64,000 nucleotides of DNA. Origin: Membranipora membranacea (Eukaryota > Bryozoa > Gymnolaemata > Cheilostomatida > Membraniporidae). The position numbers and the translations under genes were made by a program. The DNA is taken from the NCBI GenBank assembly GCA_914767715.1, contig OU612074.1, positions 15,176,062 to 15,240,061 of the forward strand, in the 5' to 3' direction. Shown piece by piece: positions 24,801 to 39,800 of the stretch (positions are counted from its first letter, which is position 1; each line of letters starts with the position of its first letter). The notes beneath the pieces were generated by a model. That model worked only from the letters and a program-made list of their open reading frames with translations, had not been told where the DNA came from and made no database searches.

Positions 24801-27800
24801 ATCGATCGATCGATCAATCAATCAGTCAATCAATCAATCAATCTATCAATCAATCAATCAATGAAACAATCAATTAATAAATTCAGCATAGACAACATAG
24901 AATAAAATAAAATGTATCCTTACAGCAGAGAACCCTACTCTCTGGTCCTCATGCCACAGTAAGTGCTGTCCTGGCTCTATAGGGAAGGAGGTAATGGACT
25001 GCTCTGGTGATGAGTACAGTACTGTATGCCAATCATATCTACTAACTGGTACTGGCTGACTGTTTAACCTGAGGCCCTCTACAGACAAATTTCAAATTAC
25101 ATTGAATGTTTGATGCAGGTGGGTGCGTATTTATAGAGATTTCATAGACGATGCACTACTTATAAAGAATTGGATGCATTGAACCCACATCCTAATTCAA
25201 TGGATATAAATTGTGGAAGGATATAAGACTTGTAAACCAGAATACCTGGAAACAACAACATAACCATTTTTATGATTCATGTTTATAATAAAAATGGTTA
25301 TTGATGATTTGATTAAATTGAAAAAATTAGACCAACCAGTCAGGAAGTATATTGTGAGTGATCCGTGGCAAAATACCTCTCATTTTAGCTATGCGTCGTT
25401 CTCAAGTTACCAATATTTGATCACTTCAATATACCCTGTATTGAACTCAAAACCACTCCAATGTGAGCCCTTGCTTTTGTTTGCCAAAAGTTTTTTTATT
25501 AAACTACCATATTTATACCACAAACAACTCAAAAAAATTTACATTACATAGCAGTGTGATGATGGGTCACTTACCAATAAGGCTTGTCTCCACATGAACT
25601 GTCACGTAATGAAGAAAGTTTTTGTAGTCTGAGTTAGGTGCATTGACAGTGTAAAAGTTAGATTTGTGGTTACTTGGCAACAACTGAAGCATACTGGGAT
25701 CGCCTAACCCAACCTACAACGAAGTGAGAGTTCCATAACCTTGTCTTCAGTTTTTTAGCCACGCCTCCTTCAAGAAAATATTGTTGGATGGATGACATAA
25801 CTCCAAGTCAAGGGCAGTAACTATAAGGCTGGTTTCTGTTTCCCTGCAATCTTGATAATTGATACATCAATTGAAATCGATTCTCGAAAAAAAGAGGTAA
25901 CTTTTCTCCAGTCAACTGTTTAGCAAAGTATGGACGTTACTTTATTTTGATCGTGACCTGCAGATGATGGACATCTAAGACTGCTTGATATGTTTGTTTG
26001 ATGAAAAATACACATTAGCCAATGTGTTGGCTCCGACTGATTGGTTTGAAAACAAACATTAAATAACCAATCACATCCACACACACATTGGCTAGATTGC
26101 ACCGTAATATTTATCTTTGCCAACCAAATTAAGGGAAAGAAAATACCTTAATCATGGCTGCGAGAAGGAAAGAGAAAGCTGCTTACCTTGGATGAAGCCA
26201 TAAATACATAGACAATCACAGGTTTATCACTGTTTATAAACAGTGAAAAGTCTCTTCTTGTTAGCTCCACATTGACAATCCCTCCTGATTCAGCCACTGG
26301 TGAAGTTCGATTGTGAGCAGGCACAGAGACTAGTGTGTTTGTCTGAGTAGAGATGACCTTGACCTTCACAGGATAGTATGGATCATCGACAGGCAGAGAG
26401 GGTATGATGAATGAAGTGCCTGGGGAAGAGGATATATTACTAAAACTAAAAGGACTTTTGTGAATCTGTACATGTTAGTTAAAGACTACGCAAAGACCCA
26501 AGCATATTACAGTCAGGTAGTTACTTATGATAAAATTTTGTCAGATTTTCATGGTAAACAAATTCAATGTCTACTTGGCATAAATTGTTGATGGTTGAAT
26601 AAGTGCCTTCCATAAGGGAAGGTAACTACTATTCTCTGCATTATGATGTCACAGCCTCCCGGATGTGCAATACAAGAAAGAAGCACTTCTGGGAGACTGT
26701 GACATCATAATGCTGAAAAAGGGAGTTACCTTCCATTTTGGAAGGCACTCTCTCCACCATTCATAATTCATGCCAAGTAGAGCATTGCATTTTTTACCAT
26801 GCAAATCTGACACAACTTTATCATAAGCCTGACTGTAACATGCTGTGGTCTATGAGTAGTCTTTAATGTAAATTACACCTAATAGATTCGTAAATGAAAC
26901 TAAATAATATCACAAATGTTTTGCCAGATAGTTATTACAATATTCATGTTATACACAGTACCAACGCACAGACAATGGACTTCTGACAACAAATCACAGA
27001 CCACAGTCACATAGACATCTATATACAGACAGTGTTTATATTACCGGCTGATAATTTAGTAGGCGTTATCTGTTCGTATAAGTGATCACGTGTATGGCCG
27101 GACATGCTAGCTGCTATATTACCAGAGTACACCGCTACAGGTTTGTTGCTAGTTATCCTAAATTTGTCCCGATTTTATTTTTTACATATTGAACAACTGT
27201 ACTTGTAAGGACAACAATAACATGGACAGGGCTACAGCTTGTAAAAGATCATGTTACCAGTATTCGTTACCCGTAATTGGTCAACCCAAACAATCAATCA
27301 GATGAGCACATGGCAACAAACTATTGGGTTTGGGCATGGGCTGTCCAAACATGGTATAATTATTCCTAATGTCGATCATCACCTCATAGGCTAAACTTCA
27401 TCTATAAGTGTCTCCAATTCTCGCCGATGCAAAATCCTAGCTCTGCACTGAAAGGACGGTATGAAAGTGCCATGGGCTAAACTGAAGTTGTGTTGTTTGT
27501 TGAGCAAGGTACAATTCGTTAAATTGATGCTTGTTTTATATGTTGGAATTTTATTGCCAGATTCAATGAATATTTCAATTATGAGTAGAATTCGATGTGC
27601 TAGACACACTGACATCGAGACTACACTTCTTAACATGTGTATCTCTGATCGTTAGAGTCATGCTAAGTGAATTAGTTCGCTCTCTATCAATCAGAGATAT
27701 ACATGCAATAGTATATCACGTCATCAGTGTGTGTACTAGATACGGCAATCACAAATCTCAACGCACCAGATATCCCAAGCCAAATCAGAGGAAATGATTC

Positions 27801-30800
27801 TGATGCAACTCACTTTGTGCCTGTCAGATCGCCTGCCAGCTGTATCTGTAAAATCTCCAGAGACCTCAAAGACAGAAGCCCTGGAAGTGTAGTGTTCTGT
27901 ACAACCAGCTGGGTGACAACTCCGATATCTGCAATTTAATATTGTTAGCATCCTTAGCAAGTCAAAAATCAAGTTGCCTTTAGTTATTTTTTATTTGTAT
28001 ACTTTAAAACCAACCTCTCTAAATAAATAAACAATAAAACAAGATAATGCTCTCTGCACAGAACATTCATGGGTTTTTACAAACATATTTTAATGTTTAG
28101 TTTTTTTGGTAAATTTGAATTAGTTTTAATATATCTAATTGCAAAATGAGCTAGCTTGACATGCAGTATTGGGATTTAGTTGTGTAATCCTTACTGTTTT
28201 GTGAAAACTGTATGCTGATTTGTGTGTCCTGTTTGGTAACAACAGCCGCCTGAGATTTTGTACCTCCTGGCCATAGTGAGGCTGGGTAGTTTTCCGTACC
28301 CAATTGGCTAATTGGTAATACTAGTGTGGAGTCTAGGCTAAGATAATCTCTGTTCAACGCTAGCACTGTAAGGAACAACAGAACCATTAAAGTATATGCA
28401 GCACAAGTAAGATGGTTCCTCTGTGATTAGTTTAAAGCTGACGGTGAGTTTTTCACATTGAACTGCAAACTCTTCCATTAGACCGCATCAATATATTGTC
28501 AACGCTTTAAACAAATCCTTAGTTAATAGGAGCCTGATGATTCTGTAATAAATTCTTCTTTGGACAATCAGATCCATTGGTGTCCGGTTACTGCAGTGTA
28601 ATGCTCAAACTCTACATTGCTTGCTTGTAGTACCCCATTTCACAGCGCAACAATTATTGGCGATGAAACAATGGCGCAACAAGGCGAATGATTGTGAAAT
28701 GCTACAAACAGTAGCCTGGGCAGAGTTTGAGCACGCACAGTCAAATTATTCGGTATAACCTCAATTGTCTATTCGGCGTTACTATGCCCCACAAAACAAG
28801 TAAAGGTTCAGTATACCAGTTAACAGGTCATACTAATTTCAACTCCTCACACTTTCAGTCAACTATTACTTTTTACTCCATAGGATTGAGTTTAAGCAAA
28901 CCACTGACATCCTGAACTGCCTTATCCTTTTTACAATTACAAATATACTCTAGGAAAACACCACACTGCTTGCAGATCCACCGTAGCGACATTGCCACTA
29001 ACCGGCCAAATCCACCCTTTTTACTTTTGTCTATGGAAGCTTATTTTTCCCAGTGCGGGTGTGGCGTCTTTTCAGTTCGGGAACTCAGTAACATTTGGAT
29101 CAATCCAAATGTTACAGTGCATAGATAAGCAACCTGAACCAATTGGTTGCACATGTGCAAAGCGGGAAAAAACAAAATAAACTGCAAAAATGGTAAAAAT
29201 AGGCTCACCATTAATTGGTATATCAGAAGTAATGAGGATAGCTTTACGCTGTATACCAGATCCTCGCATCATGAGCTCAGTTGGTAGGATGAGATAATTC
29301 TCTCTGTACGGATATACTGTCAGGCTGGCCTTATATGGAGTGGGCAACATCATCGGGGCTTCAACAGTAACCTATCAACAAACATAGCATATGCAAACAC
29401 AGGTTAAAATTGTATAACTAAATGGTAGTCTCCGACACAACAAAAAATTGATGAAGGTGGCGTCATTATAATTTAACGGTAATGTGATTAGGCCCTCTTA
29501 GGTGTTGGCTGACCGTAGTCTCGGAGAGTAATTTCTCTAGAAATGAAAGTTGAGACGACCAAGTAAAATTTACAATGAAGTCTGTACAAGGAGCAGATGA
29601 CTATCTGCAATAAATATATTTCCATTAGGCTAACCCTAAATCATAAATAAACTTGGGAAGAATAATGTGTGATAAGCTTGGCATTAATTCAATATATTTT
29701 CAAGTTGTCACGGAGCAAGAAATTTCACTGCGCAAATTGATCAATAGATTTCTGGGTCTCTCTCCAGATAATGGTGTTATTTGAATTAAAGAAATGTCTG
29801 ATATTTCAGTTCCTTGATGAGACACAGATATAAGTCTTACCTGAGCTTTTTCTAATCCGCATACTGAAAAGTGCAGTCTAAGTGAATAATTAGCAGGCGG
29901 CCAATCAGCTTCCACATAGTTTTCAATGAATGTCAGCAGGAATTCCTTGTCAGCAGTATGGCTCACTGTAGAACAAAGTATGTTATGAAGTCATAACGCG
30001 ATGTATTGCAAAACAGGAATGAAAAATGGAAAATAAAGAGGAGTTCAGCGACAAGGCAATAATTGTTTATGGATGGGGGGGGAGAGGAATAATTTGAGCA
30101 GGTGCAATATACTTTGGTTGTCTTGTCTTGCGTCTTCGACTGGTGAAAATTGATGCAAGCTCATCAAACTTGATATCGATTGTTGTTCCTTTAAATTGTA
30201 TATAGGGAGTTGTGCAAACGTGGACTGGGTGCAGACGACTTTGCATAGATTCATATGATTGACGGCACTAGATACTAGATGAGTAAGTATCAGCAAGAGT
30301 TGAGCTTTTGACTTAATGTTAGCTGCCACTTGATTATGGCTGACTAAGGTGGAAATCAATTATATGAGGAAGAGTAAATGTGAGCTAGGGTAAAACTTAA
30401 CTACTGCAAATCGATCAGTAGCGCAATTTTCTTCTGCTTATACTTTACTCCTCAAAGTAAAGTCACAGGTATTTCCACCGTCGCATGCAAGATGGTAGAT
30501 TTCATGTCATGTCATGTCAACTTTGTTGCCAGGTAGTAATCAGGAAATGGAGGTAAAAGCTTATACAAGAGGGTGAAAATAGGGCACGGTATCTCGGTAA
30601 TTCATACCTCAGTCCTCAACAAGAAAACAACAAGCGGCGACATATCAAAATAGCATTGGTTCTTACATGATGTTTGATTGAGGGGTTGACTATAAGGCTC
30701 GACAATATGCTCTTCATCGATGATGTATCCAAGAATTAGGGCTATAGCCATTGGTCTGTATATGTAATACTGAGACAGAGTCACAAGTCTCTGTGCTGAG

Positions 30801-33800
30801 ACTAATGCGCCATCTAGTGTGACAAAATAGACGAGCTCTGTGTGCCCAGTGTCATAGCTAAGTCTTCTTACACCAACCATCTGTCATATATGAAAAAAGG
30901 TGTGTTACTCTACCGAAGCAAGATTAAAAACTGCCATCATTGACTTTTTGTATCTGTATCAGTTTCTGCATTGGATTGATGGATGTTCACGTTTGCGAAA
31001 TTTAATTTTACAAATTGTGAATTATGATGTGTTGGTTACCTGTGCCACAAGATAAAAATTTAATTGAATTGTATGTGGAGTGCATGTTTCTGTGTGTATA
31101 GTGAAAACAGAATCAAAATCGAACCAAGTTGCCAAAACATTCACGTGTAAAAACCATTTTTGGAAAAGTGCATTAGATCACTACAGCCAGATTAAATGGG
31201 ATTTCAAAAACTCGAATCTGAATGTCTCAATGCTGCTGCTGCGACAACTACATACCTGCACACAAACAGTAGGTAATTTATTCTCTATGAACAGTTGGTT
31301 GGTTGTTTTTCTGAGTTCTTCGCTTACAGCTCCAATAAAAAGCCTACCCAGAAGGGTATGCATTCTATCACTGAATACGCTAGTATCAACATCAGTCTTA
31401 GGTGGGACAATCAATACTGTAAATACATGAAAGAGAAATATTAGTTAGGATAACCACTAACAGGATAAGAAAGAAACCCGTATATACCTGACATGGTGGA
31501 TCAAGAACTTGATATATACATCCAAAGATTGCTGTCAGCAATATCACCCTTTTTAGATATTGCTAATTCAAATTTACGCACTCCATTAACTATTATTTTT
31601 TCTTGTTCTGGATAATATGCTCAATTGTACAGCATGGAAAACTAAAAAAACAATAATATTATCTTAGATCTTTTAGTTTTCCATTATTTATTTACAAACA
31701 CTGTTATCATTAACTTCTCTAGTGCACACAGGAAATTGAGTTCATAAGAAAAGGGATTTGGTTTAGTTAGCATTTTTGCCGACAGATCATCATATTCTTG
31801 AAACTAACCTTCGACCTTTACCCTGAAGATAACCTTTAACCTTTAGTCACACACTCACCTGACCGGGTCCAGTACCTTATAGTTCTATCAGCTTCATCTT
31901 CCTCCACACATTTCCTGTAAGACCTGCTCCTGTCTGCTCCTCCAATCAATGAGGGGTCAAATGCTGCCAAAAAAGTAAAAAAAAAAACTAATCTGAAAAT
32001 AAGCAAATGGTGAAAGAGCTTTTTTAAAAATCTGTTGGCATCTCTAATAAGTGGTGGGTCAAATGCTACGGAAAAGTAAGCGTTTTTTCCGCACGCTCAA
32101 ATTAATTTTTAGATGCACTTCCTTGCTATCATTGAAAAATTTGTGATACTTTGAATGTCAATATGGGCAGCTAATGTCTTCCAGACATATTGTAACATAC
32201 TTCGGTTTCCAAATTTCAAATGAAATTTTCATTCTTTTATGCATCAGCGCCTCAAAAAATGTTTGGTTAGCTGAAAACCATCCTGAATGGAACGCTTAGT
32301 GGTATGGTCAGTAGTCGGTGACCACCTGATTGATGTTTTGCCAGGCTTTCTACAAAATTCCTTACCCTGACCTCCCCCATCCCTTTTCCGTCCCAAGCAA
32401 ATTGGACTCTCTTGTCTGGGGAGATGAAAGGCCCTACAGGCCATGTGGGCGGGAAAAAAGTTCCAGGCGTTAGAACTACTTTATGTGTTCAAATTGACAA
32501 TGTATACATGGAGAACAAAAACTGGTGAAATATATTCCTATTATTTCAGCATAGTGGATATTCTATAAATGATTTATTCTCTTCACCAATGCATCCCATT
32601 TGCACATGCACCATTCTTCACTCTTAACGTGGCACTGATTTACATTATTATATTTCCTGCAACAACACAAACAGAGAAGAAAAAACAGCCTATAACTAGT
32701 TTCTGACCTTGTTTGTTACATTGCATGCACCAAACTTCTGCTTCCAACGCGGTGAGCATGGCCACATAAGTGCATGGATTCATCAATGTTTTGAGAGTGG
32801 GAAAAAAAACATCATCAAACCATGGTTTGGTGATTCTTTACATGCCACTGCACCACTGAATATTTTAAGTTGTAACATGTCGTTCGTCACGCAAGATGAC
32901 AACGACAATCCAGATCCTTTATCGCTTGCCTTTTTGAGAAAAAAAACGTGCTAAGCCAGGATTACATTTGAGTATTCATATGCCATTTATTTCCACTTAA
33001 CCTCTTATATTTCGATTATTTTCTTGTAGCTACAATTCGTAACATGCACTGCAAATCATATAAATCATGAAAACTTGGAGAGATATTGAAACAAAGCAAA
33101 TTATAAACATTGAAAATTAGTCATGTTTTGTGCAAAGGATTTTCTTGGTAATGCTGTAGGGCACATCTAGAAGTTTACTAGAATATCAACTCATATCTGA
33201 CTGATGTTTTGAGAGGTGTTTATACAATAAGATACCTATTCCAGGATCTGGTGCCATCAAATAAAAAAAACTGTTCTTTTCTTAGCATTGGTTCCCAGCT
33301 CAATGATAAAAATAGCTCTAATCGTCAGTGTTCCTCTCATTTGCATTTTATATATTTGAGTGTTACTCCATTTAGTAAAAATTCATCGAAAGTTTCAGTT
33401 TTTAATTCGCCCTGTTTTGATGCGTCAGAGTAAAACATTATTGGGTTCCTCTGAGAAGATCAGAATCATGCTTAAGCTTCAACAAAAAGTCATGAGGAGC
33501 AATACATAAATCCTCAGCTATATCAGGTCGCAATGGGATCATCCCTAAATCTAAGACAGTGAATGTTCTGTTCAGTATAAAGTGGTGATAGCATTCCGAC
33601 GTTTCTGACATTTAATCCAATTCACCAACACATAGCTTATTAATATGACAGAATGCATGGTAAGAAAGAAGGGACTGACGATGCCACACTCTAGGTAGCA
33701 AACATCTGGAAAAAACAGGCGATGTTCGGTTGATTACAAAAGCAGACACGGTTTCAAGTATGGAGTTTAACTCTAGGTATCATTGCTGTTATTGAAAAAA

Positions 33801-36800
33801 AGTTAGCACACTTTAGTTTTTGACTCTGTTTATTAAGTAAACTGCCAAATCCTAACCATAGAAATGTGAGAGTGTGCCTACATCACATAGTACATCCTAT
33901 TCCAGAGAAAAAAACTCAAAATGAAGGAAAAGAAGTTTGACCCCAACGTAATAGTACTTGTAAGTTTGTATCAAAGAGTTCTTATAAAATAACCCTATAG
34001 TTTGTGTGCACAGAAAATCATGTCTCTGAGTGGTTCCAAAACATGAAAACGACTGCAATGTAATGCACAGCAATGTTAATCAGGCATGATCCAAATTTCC
34101 TGCATTTAGGGTTTGAGCGGCCAGCCGCACACCCAGTAGAAAAGGAATTACCAGACTGCTGGAATATTGGATCAAACTTGTTCTACTGCATACGTGTGTC
34201 TTTCCATGAAAGCCCGAACATGTAACAGTTATAAACAAATTTGCAAAGCCTCAAAACCTTAAATTTGGATCAAGACAGGTACCTAAGTCACAAAGGAAAA
34301 ATTGATCGGTGGTTTGTCACCATGAAATTCTTAACTTTCCGAGAAAAGAGATTGAAATTCATGAAACAGTTCTAACCTGCAAGCAAGGCCATTGCAGGAC
34401 AGATATCAACATTTTCAATCAGTTTATTTACAATTTGAATCTTAGAACAGTCCAAGAATTGACCGATAATATTGATAGTTATGATGTCATAATTATTTTG
34501 CACCCAAGAGCATCAAAGGACGACCCGATTTTTTGACAGCGTAATTGCGACTATAAACACTTTGATTAAAGTAACACAATTATGACCGAGGCAAACTGCA
34601 CGCCATACAGATCTACCTGCGAAATATCATATTGTCAAAAATATCTTGGAGCTTACGAGAATGACATTGTATTGTTATTTGGACAAACAATTTCTTTCAC
34701 TGTGAATTCCCACACTTTTTGAGCAACAAGCTTGCAGAGATACTATAAGAGACATCTAATCGCAATAAATTTCCGATGTCTTCTTATACCATTACTTGTT
34801 CACACAAAAATGATCAGATTTTAAGGCCGAAATAAAAGACTCGATTTGATTGTTCAAGATGCCAAATCAAAATTTGAGCACTAGGGCTTTTGTTGAACCC
34901 ACTGATAAGTCAACTTGAAATTCTCGTAACCGCTTTCGGGCATTCATAAAGTCATATATTATTTCTAGTCATGAGCCTATTAAAATTAGTGGCCTCCGGA
35001 TTTGAAGTTTGGAAGTTTGTTCATTGCACTTTCTTAAATCCATTCTGTTAGTATTTGTGAAAGGCATGATCATATTTGTGAAAGCGAATCCACCATTTCC
35101 AACTGACTAAATTAATACTGAAAGAAAAACATAATTTCTCCCAACTCAAGCGGTCCGTACACTGTCATACTGCCCATCCACTTAATAGTGATTTATCAAA
35201 TCTATTATTCAAGTTTCCACGAATTTGAATTGTAGAAACAGTCCAAAATTTGACAGATAATAGTGGGAGGTACCTCTTTACATTTACACTCAATGACCCG
35301 TATCATTAAAAGGAGACTTAATATCTTGACAGTATAATTGTGACTGGTACCATTGTAATGAAAAGAACACAATTACAATTGAGACAAATTGAGAGCTATT
35401 ACAAATCCAACTGTAGACTGCCACTAGCCCAACTTGGATGCATTTAATAATATGACATCATATCTACTGAAAATTGGTCTAATATCTAAACAGTTTGTAG
35501 TGACAATACATTTTGATCCCGATCGTGACATGCTGTTATCATTTTTCAAAACCATTTTCGCAATTATAGAAACTATGATAAGATGTTATTGCCAATAGGG
35601 CTGGGACGACTCTCCGTTGCTTAGATGGCGGTTGCCAATCCCTACTAAATTCAGTTCTTAAATTATGCATCGTGAATTGATAAACCAAGAAGAAAGAAAT
35701 CACCAACCTCAAAAGCCAATAGGCTGAATCATGGAAAAAAATTCACCGATGAAGGAAAAAAACATCTCCATACGTTCATTTCCGTTTACCGAAATCTTGC
35801 ATGCCTGGCTTAACTAGTTACATCTCTGACGTGTATAGAAAATAAAGTATAAAAGCAGGGGGTGAACGCCTTTCCCCTCATTCTAATTTCACACACTCTT
35901 CAATCACACACGAGACTAGATTTAGCAGACAACATGGGCAAAATCGGAGCAAGTAAGTTTAATTTATGAAAAAATATGTTGTGTGATTTATTTGATATTT
36001 CAAAAGAAACTTTAAGGTTGTAACAACTGGCATGAAAAATTACTTGTGGTGAGGTGAAAGTTTTCTGCGGAACAAGAAGGAGTCTCACCGCATTAAAAGG
36101 GGAACATAATATAGCAAAATTTAGTTTAGCTAGTCTGGGGACTGGGATGACTTAAAAAAAGTTCACTAGCTCGGACTAGATGCTACATTAGTGTCACATT
36201 ATTTTATTTAGAATCTGACTTGAAACACTTAACCGCGATCATAGCAGAGGACGCAACGTGCCACGAGGAACAAGTTCAAATGATTGCAATCATCGGTCAA
36301 GAAGACCGCAATCAGCAATTTTCTGAGGTAAGCTTATTGAGAGAGAAATCAGAAACTCTTAAATATCGTGATAATTTGAAACGCCTAAATCCCTAAGATT
36401 CATTAAATAAACTTAGGAAATTTAAGTTCACCGTATTCTCCGATAAGGCAGTAATAAATATTTGGTTCAATGTTTTATTTTCAGATCGAAAGTTTTGCTG
36501 AGAGTCTGGCTATTGGACGTAAAAATGGACACTTTGAAAACCTGCGAATATGAGAACCGACCTATAAACCTGACAGAACAAAATGGAAAAGCTTACCCTT
36601 AAACACGATTTAAAATATTTTATCTTATTTATAAAGTTTGTAGTAATAAAGCATTGAAAATCAATTGTGCCCTTTCAATAGCCCTTTACAAAGTTTAGCT
36701 ACAATTATGTCCTCAAAAATCTACCGACTTTTTGCTGCTTAGTAGTCCATACATGATCAGGGGGCATTGCTATAACTGGAATTAACTGCTATTTGATATG

Positions 36801-39800
36801 AGGTGACAACTCTGATTTCTATGTTTATGTCAGTCTCCCTGTTGTGATTGTTAGATCATTATTTCCATGACAAAAATCACCAGTGGGGCTCCCTGCTTTT
36901 TTTACTGATGATTGAAGATTGGGAGTTTTATAGATGATTTTGTATGCAGGGAGCCCAACCAGTATCAGTCACCTTGTGCTGAATGCGTCATCCTAATACC
37001 CTAGTATCACAAGTGATCAGTGATATTTAGTTAGTTTAGTCATGTAGTGGATTGTCTTGAGGGAGATCAAAATTAATATAGCCTTGGTATCTGAAAAAAA
37101 GATTTTGGGTCTGTGATGTTTTTAAACACATTAAAGTCCCTCAAAATGAGAGGACAAATTTTAAAAGCAGAACTTGTGTGAACAGTTCCATATAGTGACA
37201 GTGTTGAGATTTTGGGAATCAGGGCTACTGCCGCACCATTGCATGTATATCTCTGATTGATAGAGAGTCAAATGATTCACTAAGCATGAGTACCATCACA
37301 AGGGATTCGGTGTGACAAGCAGATTTCAATTTTACTAATTAGGGGCGGCTACATGTCAAGTATTCATACTAAATTGACTCTAACGATCAGAGATCCACAT
37401 AATGATAGTGTTATCTCGATGTCAGTGTATAGACCGACCTCTAATGTAAGTGTATTCTGGTATCACCTCCTCCAGTTGTATGGCTATAGCCTCAGCTACC
37501 GTCTTATTCATGTAGAAAAGAACATGCTCTATGGGAAGGACAACTCCTCCCAACTCTAGATAGCCGATGAGCTCTACATGAGTTGTGTTATCTACTCTCC
37601 TTATATCAAGCAGCTATATAAGAGATCAATGCTGTTTTCTTCACATTAAACGCTTAAACTATACAACTAAACGAGTCCAATTGCATACTTTTTTGAATCA
37701 AAGTATAGTCCGTTATAGTGTTCGGTATTTGATTTGCTGCTCAAGATTCGAAAACTGTTATAAAAAAAGAATGTTTTCCAACTATAACTTCATCAGGTTT
37801 GATGAAGATCAAGTTTAATCCAATTGCCTGCATTACAGTTGCTCCCTTCCACTGGTCACGTGGATCGGGAGCAACTCAGAATGTAGGCAAATGGACCTAA
37901 CATGGTCTAGGTTTGATGAGGAAATATTTCTCAAAAGACCTTGTCTCCCCCACCTTGCTGGAGATCTCCAGATCCTTTACCACAGATTGCCTCCTCATTC
38001 TTCTCTTGTACCTGGTGCTGCCCTGAGGATGAGGAGAGAGTTCAAATCTCAGATCAGTTACGTATTCTTGTAAGGCCCTGTGGAAGACTCTGGACAGACC
38101 GGTCTCCAATCTGATCCAACTGAGGGCAAAGTATACATCACCACGTGACACAGGCATCAGGGTGGCTGAACAGAAACGAAGTGGTGATGTAACTCAAGTG
38201 AAAACCAAAAGGTTTTATTGCATTAAGCAGATGTCTATTGAAAAGGCAGATAACTCGAACGCTTTTGGAGTAATTGTAAAACACCATATCATATCCAACC
38301 CAATTGCTGATCAATCAAAATGTAGTTTACAAACAATTATACCCAATCGCACTAAATGAGAAGTCCAAAGCAGGAGCTATTCTATTCTGTTCGACACCAA
38401 TCCCTTCTTTTTCAAAAAACTTGAAAATACAGTCCACCTCTTTCTAAATTTTGTTTTCCAGAGTCCAATGATAAGAGTTCTACAATAATTACCGGGTCAA
38501 CTGGTCGTTTTTAACAAAATCATGTAAAGCATAAAACTTACTGAGAACGAACGAGTTCTGGTAGTAGATGTATGAGTCTGCAGAGAACTGAGCCACTGAA
38601 ATAATAATAGAACGAAATCAGTACATCAAATAAGTGGTAGTGAGAGCAGAAGCTGGAAACCGCAGCCAAACAAAAGGTTTGAATGACTGAGTGATAAAAC
38701 CTTCATTAGGTTGTAGGGCCTACTATTCTCTGCAATCCGTTACAGCTGTGGTTCATGCGATGCTTCATGAAACACGCAGAATAATACAACTACCATTTAA
38801 AGAAACTGATAGGATATTTGCTGAGAACAGTGGCAAAACCATCTCAGTCAAATATTTGGAGAGGACCCAATAATTGGGACATTTGGACACGGAGCTAAGC
38901 AATGCGACACCATATTTTTCTAAAATGGTCGTGGGGCAGAGGTTCTTGTCAATCAAACTGATCTTGAATATGGGTTGCATAATTCCAAAACTGAGATTTC
39001 AATGTGGTTGCCTTATGAATATCATAGTCCATTCAGTCTTCAATATTATTTGCTACTTGCAAGTAGTCTCACCAATCCAACTGCATACAAATAGGTGGTA
39101 AAATATCATACCATCTGGGTATTGAATAGGCGTATATCCAGCTATAGGTGTTATCTCATATAGAGTCATATTCTTGATTAGACTGACCATTGATATCGCA
39201 GGTAGACATGTTCCATCATTGTAGGCAGTAAAAAGTATTCTTATTTTGCCTGCTGACACTGAAATATTCACTATCTGCAACGGAGAGAATTGGGTTCTTA
39301 TAATCGACACAAAATAATGGGCTACCTGTGGTCACTTTTACTGTACAAGCCCTATGATATGCCACAGATTTTAATTTTAAACTGAGAAGGCTGAATACCT
39401 CCAAATTTGCAGTTCTAAATCGGCTAGTACTTTCCAACTGTTATATTATGTGTGTATCAAGTACCTGATGATATGATTAAATCCTGGAATGCAGCTGTAG
39501 AACATTACCACACAAACTCCATGCCTAACACTTTGTTTTATCTTTTAGAGTGTTATTCTGTTAGGTTGGTCAGTAATTTTGAGACTTAAAATTGTACAAT
39601 TTTTGAGACAAACCATACGAGTCTTAATGTTTCACAGATTGGTTCTTTGCCTACATTCTCACCTTTGAAGTTATGCTTTCTGTGAACAGCAAAGTAAGGA
39701 TGGTTTGATCTCTAGCCATTGCTCTGTAAATGACATTGCTAAGCCTCTGCTCCAGGTTTTGTGTAAATGCCTCAGATACTGGGTTTGTTTCATGGGACGG

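Noticed and set aside
31080-31430. 116-codon + strand open frame
   Set aside because: Antisense shadow of receptor exon 31256-31416, which has splice sites and phase support.
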